A stretch of DNA of 55,237 nt, taken from NCBI RefSeq assembly GCF_042408815.1, contig NZ_JBHOQR010000008.1:1-55237 (forward strand), written 5' to 3'. The notes under the pieces were generated by a model. That model ran no database searches. It was not told the DNA's origin and saw only the letters and a program-made list of their open reading frames with translations. This document shows positions 17,605 to 26,077 of the stretch, piece after piece (positions within the stretch are counted from its first letter, which is position 1; each line of letters opens with the position of its first letter). The position numbers were made by a program, and so were the translations under genes. This DNA comes from Thermoflexus sp042408815. GTDB lineage: Bacteria > Chloroflexota > Anaerolineae > Thermoflexales > Thermoflexaceae.

Positions 17605-18244
17605 CCATCCCTCCAGTATCTCGACCTTCCGCGGCCCATCGCTCCAGGATCCGGCGGACATAGGACCAGCGGCGGACATTGTGGGAGACCGCGATCCGGA
17701 TAGCTTCCTCGATCCATTCTGCCGGGTAGGTCTTCGCGGCTTCTTCCAGCTCCTGTGCGATCAACGGGGTCAGCAGCCCGATATTCTGCTCATAAAGCGC
17801 GAAGAGATTGAGGCGATCAGCCACCAGCACTGCTGACTCCCCCAGATCCAGGCTGGAAGGACGATCCCCCCGGCGGATGGCTTCGTAAGCCATGCGCCCC
17901 CTGGGGGTGTTGAGGAAATACAGATCATCGGTCCGCCCGTCCTCCTCCAGGCGGACGTGCAGGAGCGTCCCTCGAGCCACTGCCTGGTTCAGGCTCTCCC
18001 GGATCTCAGCGGCGGAGAGCGCGCTTGTGAGGGCGGGATCCGTTTCCAGTTCCGATCGCCGGACGTAGCGCAGGGGCCCGCTCCGGCGAGCCAGGTGGTA
18101 GAAGCAGACCAGCGTGACCCGCAGTTCCCCTGGGTGCTCGATCTGGGGGAGCAATTCCGTGAAGAAGACTTCTGGGATCGGCACCATGCGGGCCCTGCCC
18201 GAGGGAAAGCCGGAGAACGGTTTCTGTTCCCTCCGAGTCTTCAC
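17552..18244 (-). CDS. DnaD-domain replication initiation protein
   Basis: This 230-residue protein has an N-terminal winged-helix-like region and a C-terminal DnaD domain. Its signature is YEQNIGLLTPLIAQELEEA, then WIEEAIRIAVSHNVRRWSYVRRILERW (about residues 150-210). DnaD proteins remodel origin DNA and recruit the loader-helicase complex. It starts with GTG that overlaps the dnaB stop (GTGA), and its end overlaps the loader gene. This gives the order dnaB-dnaD-loader, a compact helicase-loading operon. Confidence 0.88.
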   Translation of the reverse strand: MKTRREQKPFSGFPSGRARMVPIPEVFFTELLPQIEHPGELRVTLVCFYHLARRSGPLRYVRRSELETDPALTSALSAAEIRESLNQAVARGTLLHVRLEEDGRTDDLYFLNTPRGRMAYEAIRRGDRPSSLDLGESAVLVADRLNLFALYEQNIGLLTPLIAQELEEAAKTYPAEWIEEAIRIAVSHNVRRWSYVRRILERWAAEGRDTGGMDETHRRRVVESWKRLRR

Positions 18245-19596
18245 AGCCGGATCTCCTGCTTATGCAGATCGATGAACTGGGCCTGGGAGGGCCGGAAATA
18301 CAGCTCAATGGTCCCCAGCGGGCCGTTCCGGTGTTTAGCCACAATGATCTCCGCGATGTTCTTGCGGTCCGTATCCGGATTATAAATCTCATCCCGGTAG
18401 ATGAAGATCACCACATCCGAATCCTGCTCAATGCTGCCGCTTTCGCGGAGATCCGCCAGTATCGGGCGCTTATCGTGGCGCTGTTCGACAGCGCGGGAGA
18501 GCTGGGAGGCCGCCACCACCGGGATGTTGAGCTCCCGGGCCAGGCTCTTCAGCGCGCGGGAAATGTAGGAGATCTCCTGCACCCGGTTCTCTGCCCGGAT
18601 ATCGGCGGTCATCAGCTGCAGGTAGTCCACAATTAGCATATCCAGTCCGTGCTCAGCGTAAAGCCGGCGCGCTTTCGCCCGCAGCTGCATGGCGGAGATG
18701 GCCGGCGTATCATCGATCCAGATGGGCAGCTCCGATAGCGTGCTCACGGCGTGGACAAAGCGCGGCCACTCGTCCTCCCGTAGCTCTCCCAGGCGCAGGC
18801 GCTGCCCCTCGATCCCGGTCTCCTGAGCCACCAGGCGATGGACGACCTGTTCAGCGGACATCTCCAAGGAGAAGATGGCGACCCGTTGCCGGTAACGTTT
18901 GGCGGCGTTCAGGGCGAAGGAGAGCAGAAGGGAGGTTTTGCCCACTCCCGGCCGGGCGGCCACGATCACCAGATCCGAACGCTGCAGGCCCCCCAGCAAT
19001 CGATCCAGATCCCGGAACCCGGTGGGAATCCCCAGGGGCTCCCCACGATGTTCATAGAGATACTCGATGTGCTCGTAATAGGTTCGCAGGAGATCCCGAA
19101 TGGATTGGACATCGCGGATCAGGCGACGCTGGGCCACGGCGAAGAGGGCGGCTTCCGCCCGGTCCAACAACTCATCCACGTCGCCGTGGGCGTCCTCATA
19201 GGCCATCCGGGCGATCTGGGCTGCGGCCTCCAGCAGACGTCGGCGGATCGAATCCCGTTCCACCAGGCGAGCGTAGTCCATCGCGTGCACCGTGGTGGGA
19301 ACCCGCGCGGCCAGGCCGATCAGGAAGCCTCGCCCACCGGCTTCCTGGAGGCGTCCCTGGCGCTCCAGCTCATCGGCCACCGTGACCGGGTCGATCGCCT
19401 CTCGGCGATCATGCAAGGCCAAATAAGCCTCCCAGATCCAGCGGTGTTTTTCCAGGAAGAAGTCCTCCGGCCGCAACATCGTCGCCAGCGTATGCATGAG
19501 CTCTGGATCCAGGAGCACAGCGCCCAGGACCGCCTCTTCCGCCTCCAGGTTATGAGGCGCCAGGGGAACCTGTTCCCCTTGCTCGAGATCAGGCAT
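18241..19596 (-). CDS. dnaB: Replicative DNA helicase DnaB
   Basis: This 451-residue protein has the helicase N-terminal domain (LAPHNLEAEEAVLGAVLLD), a linker, and a RecA-like C-terminal domain with Walker A ARPGVGKTS, Walker B MLIVDYLQLM and the arginine-finger region EISYISRALKSLARELNIPV. Full length and all helicase motifs are present, with no intein. The ATG at 19596 follows GGAAGGAGG. It is the first gene of a three-gene cluster with dnaD-like and loader genes, to which it is translationally coupled. Confidence 0.96.
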   Translation of the reverse strand: MPDLEQGEQVPLAPHNLEAEEAVLGAVLLDPELMHTLATMLRPEDFFLEKHRWIWEAYLALHDRREAIDPVTVADELERQGRLQEAGGRGFLIGLAARVPTTVHAMDYARLVERDSIRRRLLEAAAQIARMAYEDAHGDVDELLDRAEAALFAVAQRRLIRDVQSIRDLLRTYYEHIEYLYEHRGEPLGIPTGFRDLDRLLGGLQRSDLVIVAARPGVGKTSLLLSFALNAAKRYRQRVAIFSLEMSAEQVVHRLVAQETGIEGQRLRLGELREDEWPRFVHAVSTLSELPIWIDDTPAISAMQLRAKARRLYAEHGLDMLIVDYLQLMTADIRAENRVQEISYISRALKSLARELNIPVVAASQLSRAVEQRHDKRPILADLRESGSIEQDSDVVIFIYRDEIYNPDTDRKNIAEIIVAKHRNGPLGTIELYFRPSQAQFIDLHKQEIRL

Positions 19597-20143
19597 CCGC
19601 GATGCCTCCTTCCAGGATTTCGTGGAAGATCATTCCTGTTGCCTGGCGAGGGTGATGACAGCCAGCTGGTTCCCGGCACCCCGCTGCTGCGTGCTAATGA
19701 TGCGCCGGGCACCGGAGACCCCATCGGCAGGAGCAGATGGCCGTGGGGGTCACAGGCTGCCTGAAGGCCTGCGGTGGCGTCACTCTGAAATATACCATTA
19801 TCATCTCGGCAGTCGCCACCGCCCCCGCCTCCCTGCCAATGGCCTTAAAGGGGAGATGACCGCTTCGCCCGGCAGGAGTCTGGATGGATTTGCTCATGGG
19901 GTCGGGCTGAGCCTGGACGGCGCGGGGAGGGTAGGGGTGGGGAAGCGAGGAGGGGGAACCCCGTTTTCCCAGTGGGAAGGGTCTGGCTGGTTGCGGATTC
20001 GAAATGGGCCCTCCCCGCCACGGGGAGAACACGGGCTTTTTCCCTGGGGTCAACCGATTCCCGAAGCCCTCAGGCGGAGGCCCGCCGCGTCCGGATATGG
20101 GGATGAAGGTTCTTCAGACCCTATCCGGGCGGCATGGCGAATT
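19597..20143. other. 547-bp intergenic region upstream of dnaB
   Basis: This region lies between the stop of the bifunctional-nuclease gene and dnaB, both on the minus strand. On the minus strand a TATATT preceded by TGG (around 19788-19793) could be an extended -10 for dnaB, without a good -35. Short open frames here have no ribosome sites or recognisable products. I found no tRNA, terminator with U-tract or repeat. Confidence 0.35.
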
Positions 20144-20662
20144 TTATTCCTCCCCGGCTTCCCCCAGATCATCCAAGTCGAGGGATTCAATCAAGTCGCG
20201 GAAGGGGGATTCCTCAAGCTTGGCCTCGGGGCTTTCGAGGCTTTCGCTCTCGATTTCCTCTTCGCGCGGGTTGACTCCCGCCCGTTCCATTACATCTTCA
20301 TCAACGTAGATGGGGACCCTGGCCCGGACTGCGAGGGCGATGGCGTCGCTGGGTCGGGAGTCGATCTCCAGACGCCGGGAATCCATCTGGATCACAATAC
20401 GGGCGTAAAAGGTGTCGTTGCGGAGGTCGTTGACCACCACGTAGAGGACGGTCCCCCCCATTTCGGTGATCACGTTCTTCAGCAAATCGTGGGTCAGGGG
20501 GCGGGCGACTTCGATCTGTTGCAGTTCGATATTGATGGCCTCTGCCTCATAAGGACCGATCCAGATCGGAAGGTAGCGGTCGCTCTCCCGTTCCCGCAGG
20601 ATGATCACCCGGTGCTGGGACATCAGGCTGGCGCGGATGCTGTCGATCACCACTTCAATCAT
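20144..20662 (-). CDS. Bifunctional nuclease (BFN/DUF151) domain protein
   Basis: This 172-residue protein has a DUF151 domain (about residues 1-130) with the hallmark LPIWIGPYEAEAI and the RPSDAIALAVRARVPIYVDEDV segment. A Glu-rich C-terminal tail follows. In plants a related domain has RNase and DNase activity; in bacteria the role is unclear. The start at 20662 follows GGGGGAGG. A TATAAT on the minus strand at 20714-20719 is the likely -10 element. It is a single-gene unit upstream of dnaB. Confidence 0.88.
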   Translation of the reverse strand: MIEVVIDSIRASLMSQHRVIILRERESDRYLPIWIGPYEAEAINIELQQIEVARPLTHDLLKNVITEMGGTVLYVVVNDLRNDTFYARIVIQMDSRRLEIDSRPSDAIALAVRARVPIYVDEDVMERAGVNPREEEIESESLESPEAKLEESPFRDLIESLDLDDLGEAGEE

Positions 20663-20713
20663 CGGAGCCTCCCCCGGTTCCATCCACCGACGCCGTCCGG
20701 TTTCTTACCCTTG

Positions 20714-20719
20714 ATTATA
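20714..20719 (-). promoter_or_regulatory. -10 element (TATAAT) for the BFN gene
   Basis: On the minus strand a perfect TATAAT preceded by TGG lies 52 bases before the BFN start codon. The matching -35 position is weak (a TTGACC is only seven bases away), so recognition may depend on the extended -10. Confidence 0.5.
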
Positions 20720-20854
20720 CCACCGAGGTCAAGCGTCGCGTATCGCCAGCGGCAGCTTTGGTCGAGGCGGGGGGATCTTCCCCCAGACTTTGCCGTCAAG
20801 GCGGACGTATCACACACTTAGAGACAGAGGATCTATCTGAGGAGGCGGAGCACG

Positions 20855-22414
20855 ATGTCCGTTTTGGAATTGGATGGTGAGCATTTGACGTTGGAGGATG
20901 TGGTTGCGGTCGCCCGGGAGCGGTGCCCGGTGGCGCTGGCCCCAAGCGCCGTGGCGCGGGTCCGACGCAGCCGGGAGGCCGTGGAGCGGCTCCTCGAACG
21001 GGGCGCCGTGATTTATGGCGTGACCACGGGGTTCGGACATCTGCGAAACGTTCGAATCTCCCCCGAGCAAGCATCTCAGCTTCAGAACAACCTGCTCCAG
21101 AGCCATGCGGTGGGGGTAGGCCCTGAGCTCTCCGAAGAGCAGGTTCGAGCGATGATGGTAGCCCGCTTGAACACCCTGGCTCGAGGCTACTCTGGAGTTC
21201 GCCCCGAAGTCCTTCAGCTGCTGGTGGAAATGTTAAATCGAGGGGTCCACCCGGTGGTCCCCGCCCAAGGTTCTCTCGGGGCGAGTGGCGATCTGGCCCC
21301 GTTGGCCCATATGGCGTTGCCCATGATTGGGCTAGGAGAGGCGATGGTGAACGGCCATCGCATGCCAGGGGCGGATGCGCTATCCGCTGTGGGATTGCAG
21401 CCGTTGCGCCTGGAGGCCAAGGAGGGATTAGCGCTGATCAACGGGACAGCCTTCATGGCCGGGCTGGGCGCGCTGATCACCTATGATGCGGAGGTCCTTG
21501 TGCAGACTGCGGATATCGTAGGGGCGATGACCCTTGAGGCGCTGGAAGGATCCGCCATACCCTTCGACGAGCGCCTCCATCGCGTGCGCCCGCATCCCCG
21601 GCAGATGGATTGTGCGGCTTTCCTGCGGCAGCTGGTGGAAGGGAGCGAATTGCTGAGCGATCCTCGAAACCCCTCTCGGGTACAGGACGCCTATTCCTTG
21701 CGCTGTATGCCGCAGGTGCATGGCGCCGTGCGGGATGTGGTGGCGTATGCCCGTTGGGCCCTGGAAATCGAGTTGAACAGCGCTACGGACAACCCGCTGA
21801 TCTTCTGGGAGGAAGGAGAGGAGGAGCCGACCGTGCTTTCCGGCGGCAACTTCCATGGGGAGCTGATCGCCCTGGCGATGGACTACCTGGCCATCGGGCT
21901 GGCGGAGCTGGCCAACATCTCCGAGCGGCGGCTGAACCGGTTGCTGGATCCGGCGGAAAACGAGGGCCGCTATCCGCCTTTTCTGACCCTGGAGCCGGGC
22001 CTGCATTCCGGGTTCATGCTGGTGCAGTATACGGCAGCGGCCCTGGCTTCGGAGAACAAGGTGCTGGCCCATCCGGCCAGCGTGGACACGATTCCTTCCT
22101 CGGCGGGCACGGAGGACCATGTGAGCATGGGAGCCACGGCGGTGCGCCACGCGGAGCTGGTGCTGCGCAATGCGCAACGGGTGGTGGCGGCCGAATGGTT
22201 CGCCGCAGGCCAGGCCATCGATCTGCGCCGGCAACAGGCCGGGCGTTCCCTGCGCATGGGCAAGGGGACGGAGGCCGCCTACCGGGTTCTCCGTCAGCAT
22301 ATCCCTTTCCTGGCCGGGGATACGGTGATGGCGCCGTGGATGGAGCAGGCTTACCGGCTGGTGGCCGGGGGCGCTGTTCTTCATGTCGTGCGGGAGGCCC
22401 TCAATAGGGCTTAA
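20855..22414 (+). CDS. hutH: Histidine ammonia-lyase
   Basis: This 519-residue enzyme deaminates histidine to urocanate. The Ala-Ser-Gly triad that cyclises to the MIO cofactor is at 143-145 (GASGDLAPLAHMAL). The catalytic Tyr is at about 54 (YGVTTGFG). H84 in QSHAVGVG is typical of histidine-specific members rather than phenylalanine/tyrosine lyases. The start follows GAGGAGG. The remaining hut genes (hutU, hutI) are not adjacent: a terminator follows immediately and tig comes next, so any pathway partners are elsewhere. Activity on another aromatic amino acid cannot be fully excluded. Confidence 0.93.
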   Translation: MSVLELDGEHLTLEDVVAVARERCPVALAPSAVARVRRSREAVERLLERGAVIYGVTTGFGHLRNVRISPEQASQLQNNLLQSHAVGVGPELSEEQVRAMMVARLNTLARGYSGVRPEVLQLLVEMLNRGVHPVVPAQGSLGASGDLAPLAHMALPMIGLGEAMVNGHRMPGADALSAVGLQPLRLEAKEGLALINGTAFMAGLGALITYDAEVLVQTADIVGAMTLEALEGSAIPFDERLHRVRPHPRQMDCAAFLRQLVEGSELLSDPRNPSRVQDAYSLRCMPQVHGAVRDVVAYARWALEIELNSATDNPLIFWEEGEEEPTVLSGGNFHGELIALAMDYLAIGLAELANISERRLNRLLDPAENEGRYPPFLTLEPGLHSGFMLVQYTAAALASENKVLAHPASVDTIPSSAGTEDHVSMGATAVRHAELVLRNAQRVVAAEWFAAGQAIDLRRQQAGRSLRMGKGTEAAYRVLRQHIPFLAGDTVMAPWMEQAYRLVAGGAVLHVVREALNRA

Positions 22415-22417
22415 AAT

Positions 22418-22450
22418 AGGCGGCCTTTATTTAAACGGTCGCCTTTTGTT
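22418..22450 (+). terminator. Intrinsic terminator after hutH
   Basis: AGGCGGCC (22418-22425) pairs with GGTCGCCT (22437-22444) in an eight-pair stem containing one G-U, followed by TTTTGTT. It begins four bases after the hutH stop. Its last bases are shared with the -35 box of the tig promoter. Confidence 0.75.
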
Positions 22451-22477
22451 GCGATGCCTCCATGAGCCCGTTATAAT
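22449..22477 (+). promoter_or_regulatory. Sigma-70-type promoter for tig-clpP-clpX
   Basis: TTGCGA (22449-22454), a 17-bp spacer and a perfect TATAAT (22472-22477). Transcription would start near 22484, giving a leader of about 135 bases before the trigger-factor GTG start. Confidence 0.7.
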
Positions 22478-22618
22478 TCCACGTGACCGGTTCTGGCCTG
22501 GAAAACCCTTCGGAAGCCTCCGGTTCCGGCGATGGGCAGAGAAGATCCATCGCTTGAAGGAGTTGCTTCGGGCAGGGATCGGGGAGGCCGGCGATTCTGG
22601 TTCTGGGGGGAATGATCG

Positions 22619-23956
22619 GTGCGAATCACAACGGAGACCCTTCCGCAGCGCCAGGTGGCGTTAACCATTGAGGTCGACCCGGAGCGCCTGGAGAAGGCGA
22701 TGCGCCAGGTGGCCCGGCGCTTCGCCGAACGGTATGACATCCCCGGTTTCCGCCGTGGCAAAGCTCCATATGAAATCGTGGTCCGGACCTTCGGTCGTGA
22801 GGTGATCTTTGAGGAGGCAGTGGAGGTCCTGGGCCGGGAAGTCTACCGGGAGGCTCTGGATCAGCTGGGTCTGGATCCCTATGGGCCGGGCCAGCTGGAA
22901 CGGGTCGATCCGGAGCCCCTGACGTTCCGCGTGATCGTCCCTTTGAAGCCGGAGGTTCGGCTGGGGGATTATCGATCCATGCGCCTGCCCTACGAACCTC
23001 CGGAGCCAACCGATGAAGAGGTCGTGGAGGTCCTCGAGCGGTTGCGCCGGGATCACGCGATTATCGAGCCGCTCTCCGAGGGAGTGGCGGAGCCGGGGAT
23101 GATGGTCACGGTGGCCTTGCAGGCGCGGGATACAGAGGGAAAGATCGTTCTGGAGGATGAGGTCTCATTTCTGCTGGGTCAGGAGGATCCTCCTCTGCCC
23201 GGGCTGGCGGAGCGGATCGTGGGCATGGCCTTAAATGAGAGGCGGCAGTTTGAGCTGCCCTGGCCAGGGGATGAGTCCCATGTTCTCCAGGTGGAGGTTG
23301 TCCTCACCGGGATCGCACAGTATGTTCTGCCGGATCTTGATGATGCCCTGGCCCAGACCATTGGCGAGTTCGAAACCCTGGAGGAATTGAAGGCGAAGAT
23401 CCGTCAGGATCTCGCGGCCCACAAGCGCCGCCAATACGATGCGGAGTATGCCGAGCGCGCCCTGGAGGCGCTGGTGGGTCAGGCGGAGGTGGAGTTCCCT
23501 CCGCAGATGCTGGAGGAGGAGATTAACGATCTGCTCGAGGATCTGGAACGATCCCTCCGACGGAGGGGGAAGGATCTGGAGAGCTATCTGAAAGAGCGGA
23601 ATCAGACGATGGAGGCGCTGCGGGAGGAGCTCCGCCCTCAGGCCGAGCATCGGATTCGCCGAGGGCTGGTCCTCTACCAGCTGGCCCGGGAGGAGGGGCT
23701 TTCTGTCCCCGAAGAAGCGGTGGAACAGGAGGCCCAGGTATTGCGCCAGCGCTTCCAAGCTTCGGAGGAGGCCTGGAAGCCCCTGGAGGCGCAGGTCTCT
23801 GCGACGATTCGATCCCGGCTTCTGGCCCGCCGAGCGCTGGAGCGTCTGGTGGAGATCGTCCGGGGGGACGTGGAGGTCACGGCGGAAGCCAGGCCCACAG
23901 GCGAAGCGGAAGCCCCTGTGGTGGAAGGGGCCTCCCCTTCGGGAGCCCCCCAATAG
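22619..23956 (+). CDS. tig: Trigger factor, ribosome-associated chaperone
   Basis: This 445-residue protein has the ribosome-binding N-terminal domain with the GFRRGKAP signature (about residues 43-50), an FKBP-like PPIase domain (about 150-235) and a long helical C-terminal chaperone domain. It begins with GTG 22619 (MRITTETL), behind GGGGGGAA. The very C-terminus is an Ala/Pro/Glu-rich tail. It is the first gene of a tig-clpP-clpX cluster, the classical bacterial order linking nascent-chain folding to proteolysis. Confidence 0.95.
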   Translation: MRITTETLPQRQVALTIEVDPERLEKAMRQVARRFAERYDIPGFRRGKAPYEIVVRTFGREVIFEEAVEVLGREVYREALDQLGLDPYGPGQLERVDPEPLTFRVIVPLKPEVRLGDYRSMRLPYEPPEPTDEEVVEVLERLRRDHAIIEPLSEGVAEPGMMVTVALQARDTEGKIVLEDEVSFLLGQEDPPLPGLAERIVGMALNERRQFELPWPGDESHVLQVEVVLTGIAQYVLPDLDDALAQTIGEFETLEELKAKIRQDLAAHKRRQYDAEYAERALEALVGQAEVEFPPQMLEEEINDLLEDLERSLRRRGKDLESYLKERNQTMEALREELRPQAEHRIRRGLVLYQLAREEGLSVPEEAVEQEAQVLRQRFQASEEAWKPLEAQVSATIRSRLLARRALERLVEIVRGDVEVTAEARPTGEAEAPVVEGASPSGAPQ

Positions 23957-24064
23957 GCCATGGGATTGGGGCGGGTCAGGTCGCTTGGTGGGTCTGAGCC
24001 CGGGGGGATGGTTGAGCAGCTCTTTGGGTTCCATGCAGCGCGGGAAACTGAAAGGAGGCTGGTG

Positions 24065-24730
24065 ATGGCCCGAGAGGGATGGCCGGAGATGCTAATTCCG
24101 ATGGTGATCGAGAACACGGGGCGCGGCGAGCGCGTTTATGATATTTATTCGCTGCTCCTGAAGGAGCGGATTATCTTCCTGGGAACGCCGATCACGGATC
24201 AGGTGGCCAACCTGGTGGTTGCTCAGCTGCTCTATCTAGATCGGGAAGACCCCGAGGAGGAGATCCGGCTTTACATCAATTCGCCCGGTGGGTTGATCTA
24301 TCCGGGCTTGGCGATCTATGATACGATGCAGCAAGTGCGTGCGCCGATCTCCACGATCGCTGTGGGTTGGACTGCCAGCATGGCTACTGTGCTCCTGGCG
24401 GCGGGGACGAAGGGCCGGCGCTTTGCCCTGCCGCATGCGACGATCCATATGCATCCGGCCGGCGGCGGTGCCCATGGCTATGCTCCAGATGTGGAGATCC
24501 AGTATAAAGAATTGATGCGCATGCAGAACCTGATCTTTGAGCTGCTGGCCCGTCATACTGGCCAGTCGGTGGAGCGCATTGCCGATGATTTCGACCGGGA
24601 TTACTACATGTCGGCGGAAGAGGCCGTCAAATACGGGATCATCGATGAGGTGCTCAAGCCCCCGCCACACAAGGAGCTCCCACCGCTGCCGACCCAGGCG
24701 GTCACCACTCCGGATGGCCGCAAGGAGTGA
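24065..24730 (+). CDS. clpP: ATP-dependent Clp protease proteolytic subunit
   Basis: This 221-residue serine protease has the catalytic triad S105 (GWTASMATVLL), H130 (ALPHATIHMHPAGG) and D179 (FDRDYYMSAEEA). The start at 24065 follows AAAGGAGG; an in-frame ATG 35 codons upstream is not supported by length or homology. It assembles into a tetradecamer with ClpX, whose gene starts three bases after the clpP stop. The segment around H130 reads HATIHMH instead of the usual NA(R/S)IMIHQP, a mild deviation near the active site. Confidence 0.95.
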   Translation: MAREGWPEMLIPMVIENTGRGERVYDIYSLLLKERIIFLGTPITDQVANLVVAQLLYLDREDPEEEIRLYINSPGGLIYPGLAIYDTMQQVRAPISTIAVGWTASMATVLLAAGTKGRRFALPHATIHMHPAGGGAHGYAPDVEIQYKELMRMQNLIFELLARHTGQSVERIADDFDRDYYMSAEEAVKYGIIDEVLKPPPHKELPPLPTQAVTTPDGRKE

Positions 24731-24733
24731 GGG

Positions 24734-26011
24734 ATGCAACGCGCGCGCAGGGAAGCGCCCCGTTGCTCCTTCTGCCGACGGGATCCGGAGGAAACGGGCC
24801 GGCTCCTCGCAGGCCCGGAGGGGGTTTACATCTGTGAGGGCTGCGTGGAGACGAGTTATCGCCTCCTCCGGGAAGAGGGCAAGGAGACCGGCCCCTCCCC
24901 GGGTTCCTCCCATCGCCTTCCTTCCCCGCGCGAGATCTACGCCTATCTGGATCAGTATGTGGTGGGCCAGGACCGGGCCAAGCGGGTCCTTTCTGTGGCG
25001 GTTTACAACCACTACAAGCGGATCGCCAGTGGAGGACGATGGGAGGATGTGGAGATCGAGAAAAGCAACATCCTGCTCATTGGCCCCACCGGATGCGGCA
25101 AGACCTTGCTGGCCCGCACCTTGGCCCGTTTTCTGGATGTCCCCTTCGCCATTGCCGACGCCACTTCGTTGACGGAAGCTGGTTATGTAGGGGAGGATGT
25201 GGAGAACATCCTCCTCAGGCTGATCCAGGCAGCGGATTACGATGTGAAGCGAGCGGAGAAGGGCATTGTCTATATCGATGAGATCGACAAGATCGCCCGC
25301 AAATCCGGCGATAATCCCTCCATCACCCGCGACGTCTCCGGCGAGGGCGTGCAGCAGGCCCTGTTGAAGATCATCGAGGGCACAGTTGCCAACGTCCCCC
25401 CTCAGGGCGGCCGCAAGCACCCGCATCAGGAGTTCATCCAGATCGATACCACTAATATCCTCTTCATCTGCGGCGGCGCCTTCGAGGGGCTCTCGAAGAT
25501 CATCGCCGAGCGCCTGGGGTTGCGGGGACATATTGGGTTCCCGGGCGAGGCCAGAGTTCGGGGTCGGGTCTCGCTATCGGAGGCTGAGCTGTTACAGCAG
25601 GTGGCTCCCGAGGATCTCATCAAGTTCGGGTTGATCCCCGAGTTGGTCGGGCGGCTGCCGGTGGTGATCCCGGTGGACCCGCTGGATCGGGAATCGTTAA
25701 AAGCGGTGCTGACGAGGCCGCGCAATGCGCTGGTGAAACAGTTCCAGAGGCTGTTCGCTCTGGATCATGTGGAGCTGATCTTCACGCCGGATGCGATCGA
25801 GGCGGCCGCGGAGGAAGCGATGCGTCTTGGGACGGGCGCGCGGGCTTTGCGCTCGATCCTGGAGCGAACCCTGTTGGATGTGATGTATGAGATTCCTTCC
25901 CACCCTCAGATCCGCCGCTGTATCGTCACCGCTGAGGCCATCCGGGGGCAGCAGATGCCGCTGTTGCTGAACGAAGCCGGTCAGCTGGTGGAGTTGCGCC
26001 GGGCGGCGTAG
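24734..26011 (+). CDS. clpX: ClpX unfoldase, ATP-dependent Clp protease ATPase subunit
   Basis: This 425-residue protein has an N-terminal zinc-binding domain (C11, C14, C34, C37) and an AAA+ domain with Walker A GPTGCGKT and Walker B IVYIDEID. The sensor and pore-loop region GEGVQQALLKIIEG, used to thread substrates, is present. It recognises and unfolds proteins and feeds them to ClpP. Its ribosome site AAGGAGTGAGGG spans the clpP stop codon, so the two are co-translated. The gene converges on sufS across 66 bases. Confidence 0.96.
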   Translation: MQRARREAPRCSFCRRDPEETGRLLAGPEGVYICEGCVETSYRLLREEGKETGPSPGSSHRLPSPREIYAYLDQYVVGQDRAKRVLSVAVYNHYKRIASGGRWEDVEIEKSNILLIGPTGCGKTLLARTLARFLDVPFAIADATSLTEAGYVGEDVENILLRLIQAADYDVKRAEKGIVYIDEIDKIARKSGDNPSITRDVSGEGVQQALLKIIEGTVANVPPQGGRKHPHQEFIQIDTTNILFICGGAFEGLSKIIAERLGLRGHIGFPGEARVRGRVSLSEAELLQQVAPEDLIKFGLIPELVGRLPVVIPVDPLDRESLKAVLTRPRNALVKQFQRLFALDHVELIFTPDAIEAAAEEAMRLGTGARALRSILERTLLDVMYEIPSHPQIRRCIVTAEAIRGQQMPLLLNEAGQLVELRRAA

Positions 26012-26077
26012 GGGGAATCCGGAGGCCGGACAAAGCCGCCCGTGAGCGCCCCTGCCCGACCGCGCAACCCCGCGCCT

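Noticed and set aside
19990..20020. tRNA T-loop-like TTCGAAA/TTCGAATCC sequence
   Set aside because: The flanks cannot form the T-stem, and no acceptor, D or anticodon arms are nearby on either strand.
20855..22414. Phenylalanine or tyrosine ammonia-lyase instead of histidine ammonia-lyase
   Set aside because: The SHA motif with H84 and overall signatures fit HutH better, although the rest of the hut pathway is not adjacent.
26012..26077. Bidirectional terminator between clpX and sufS
   Set aside because: The convergent gap shows no clear hairpin with U-tracts on either strand.
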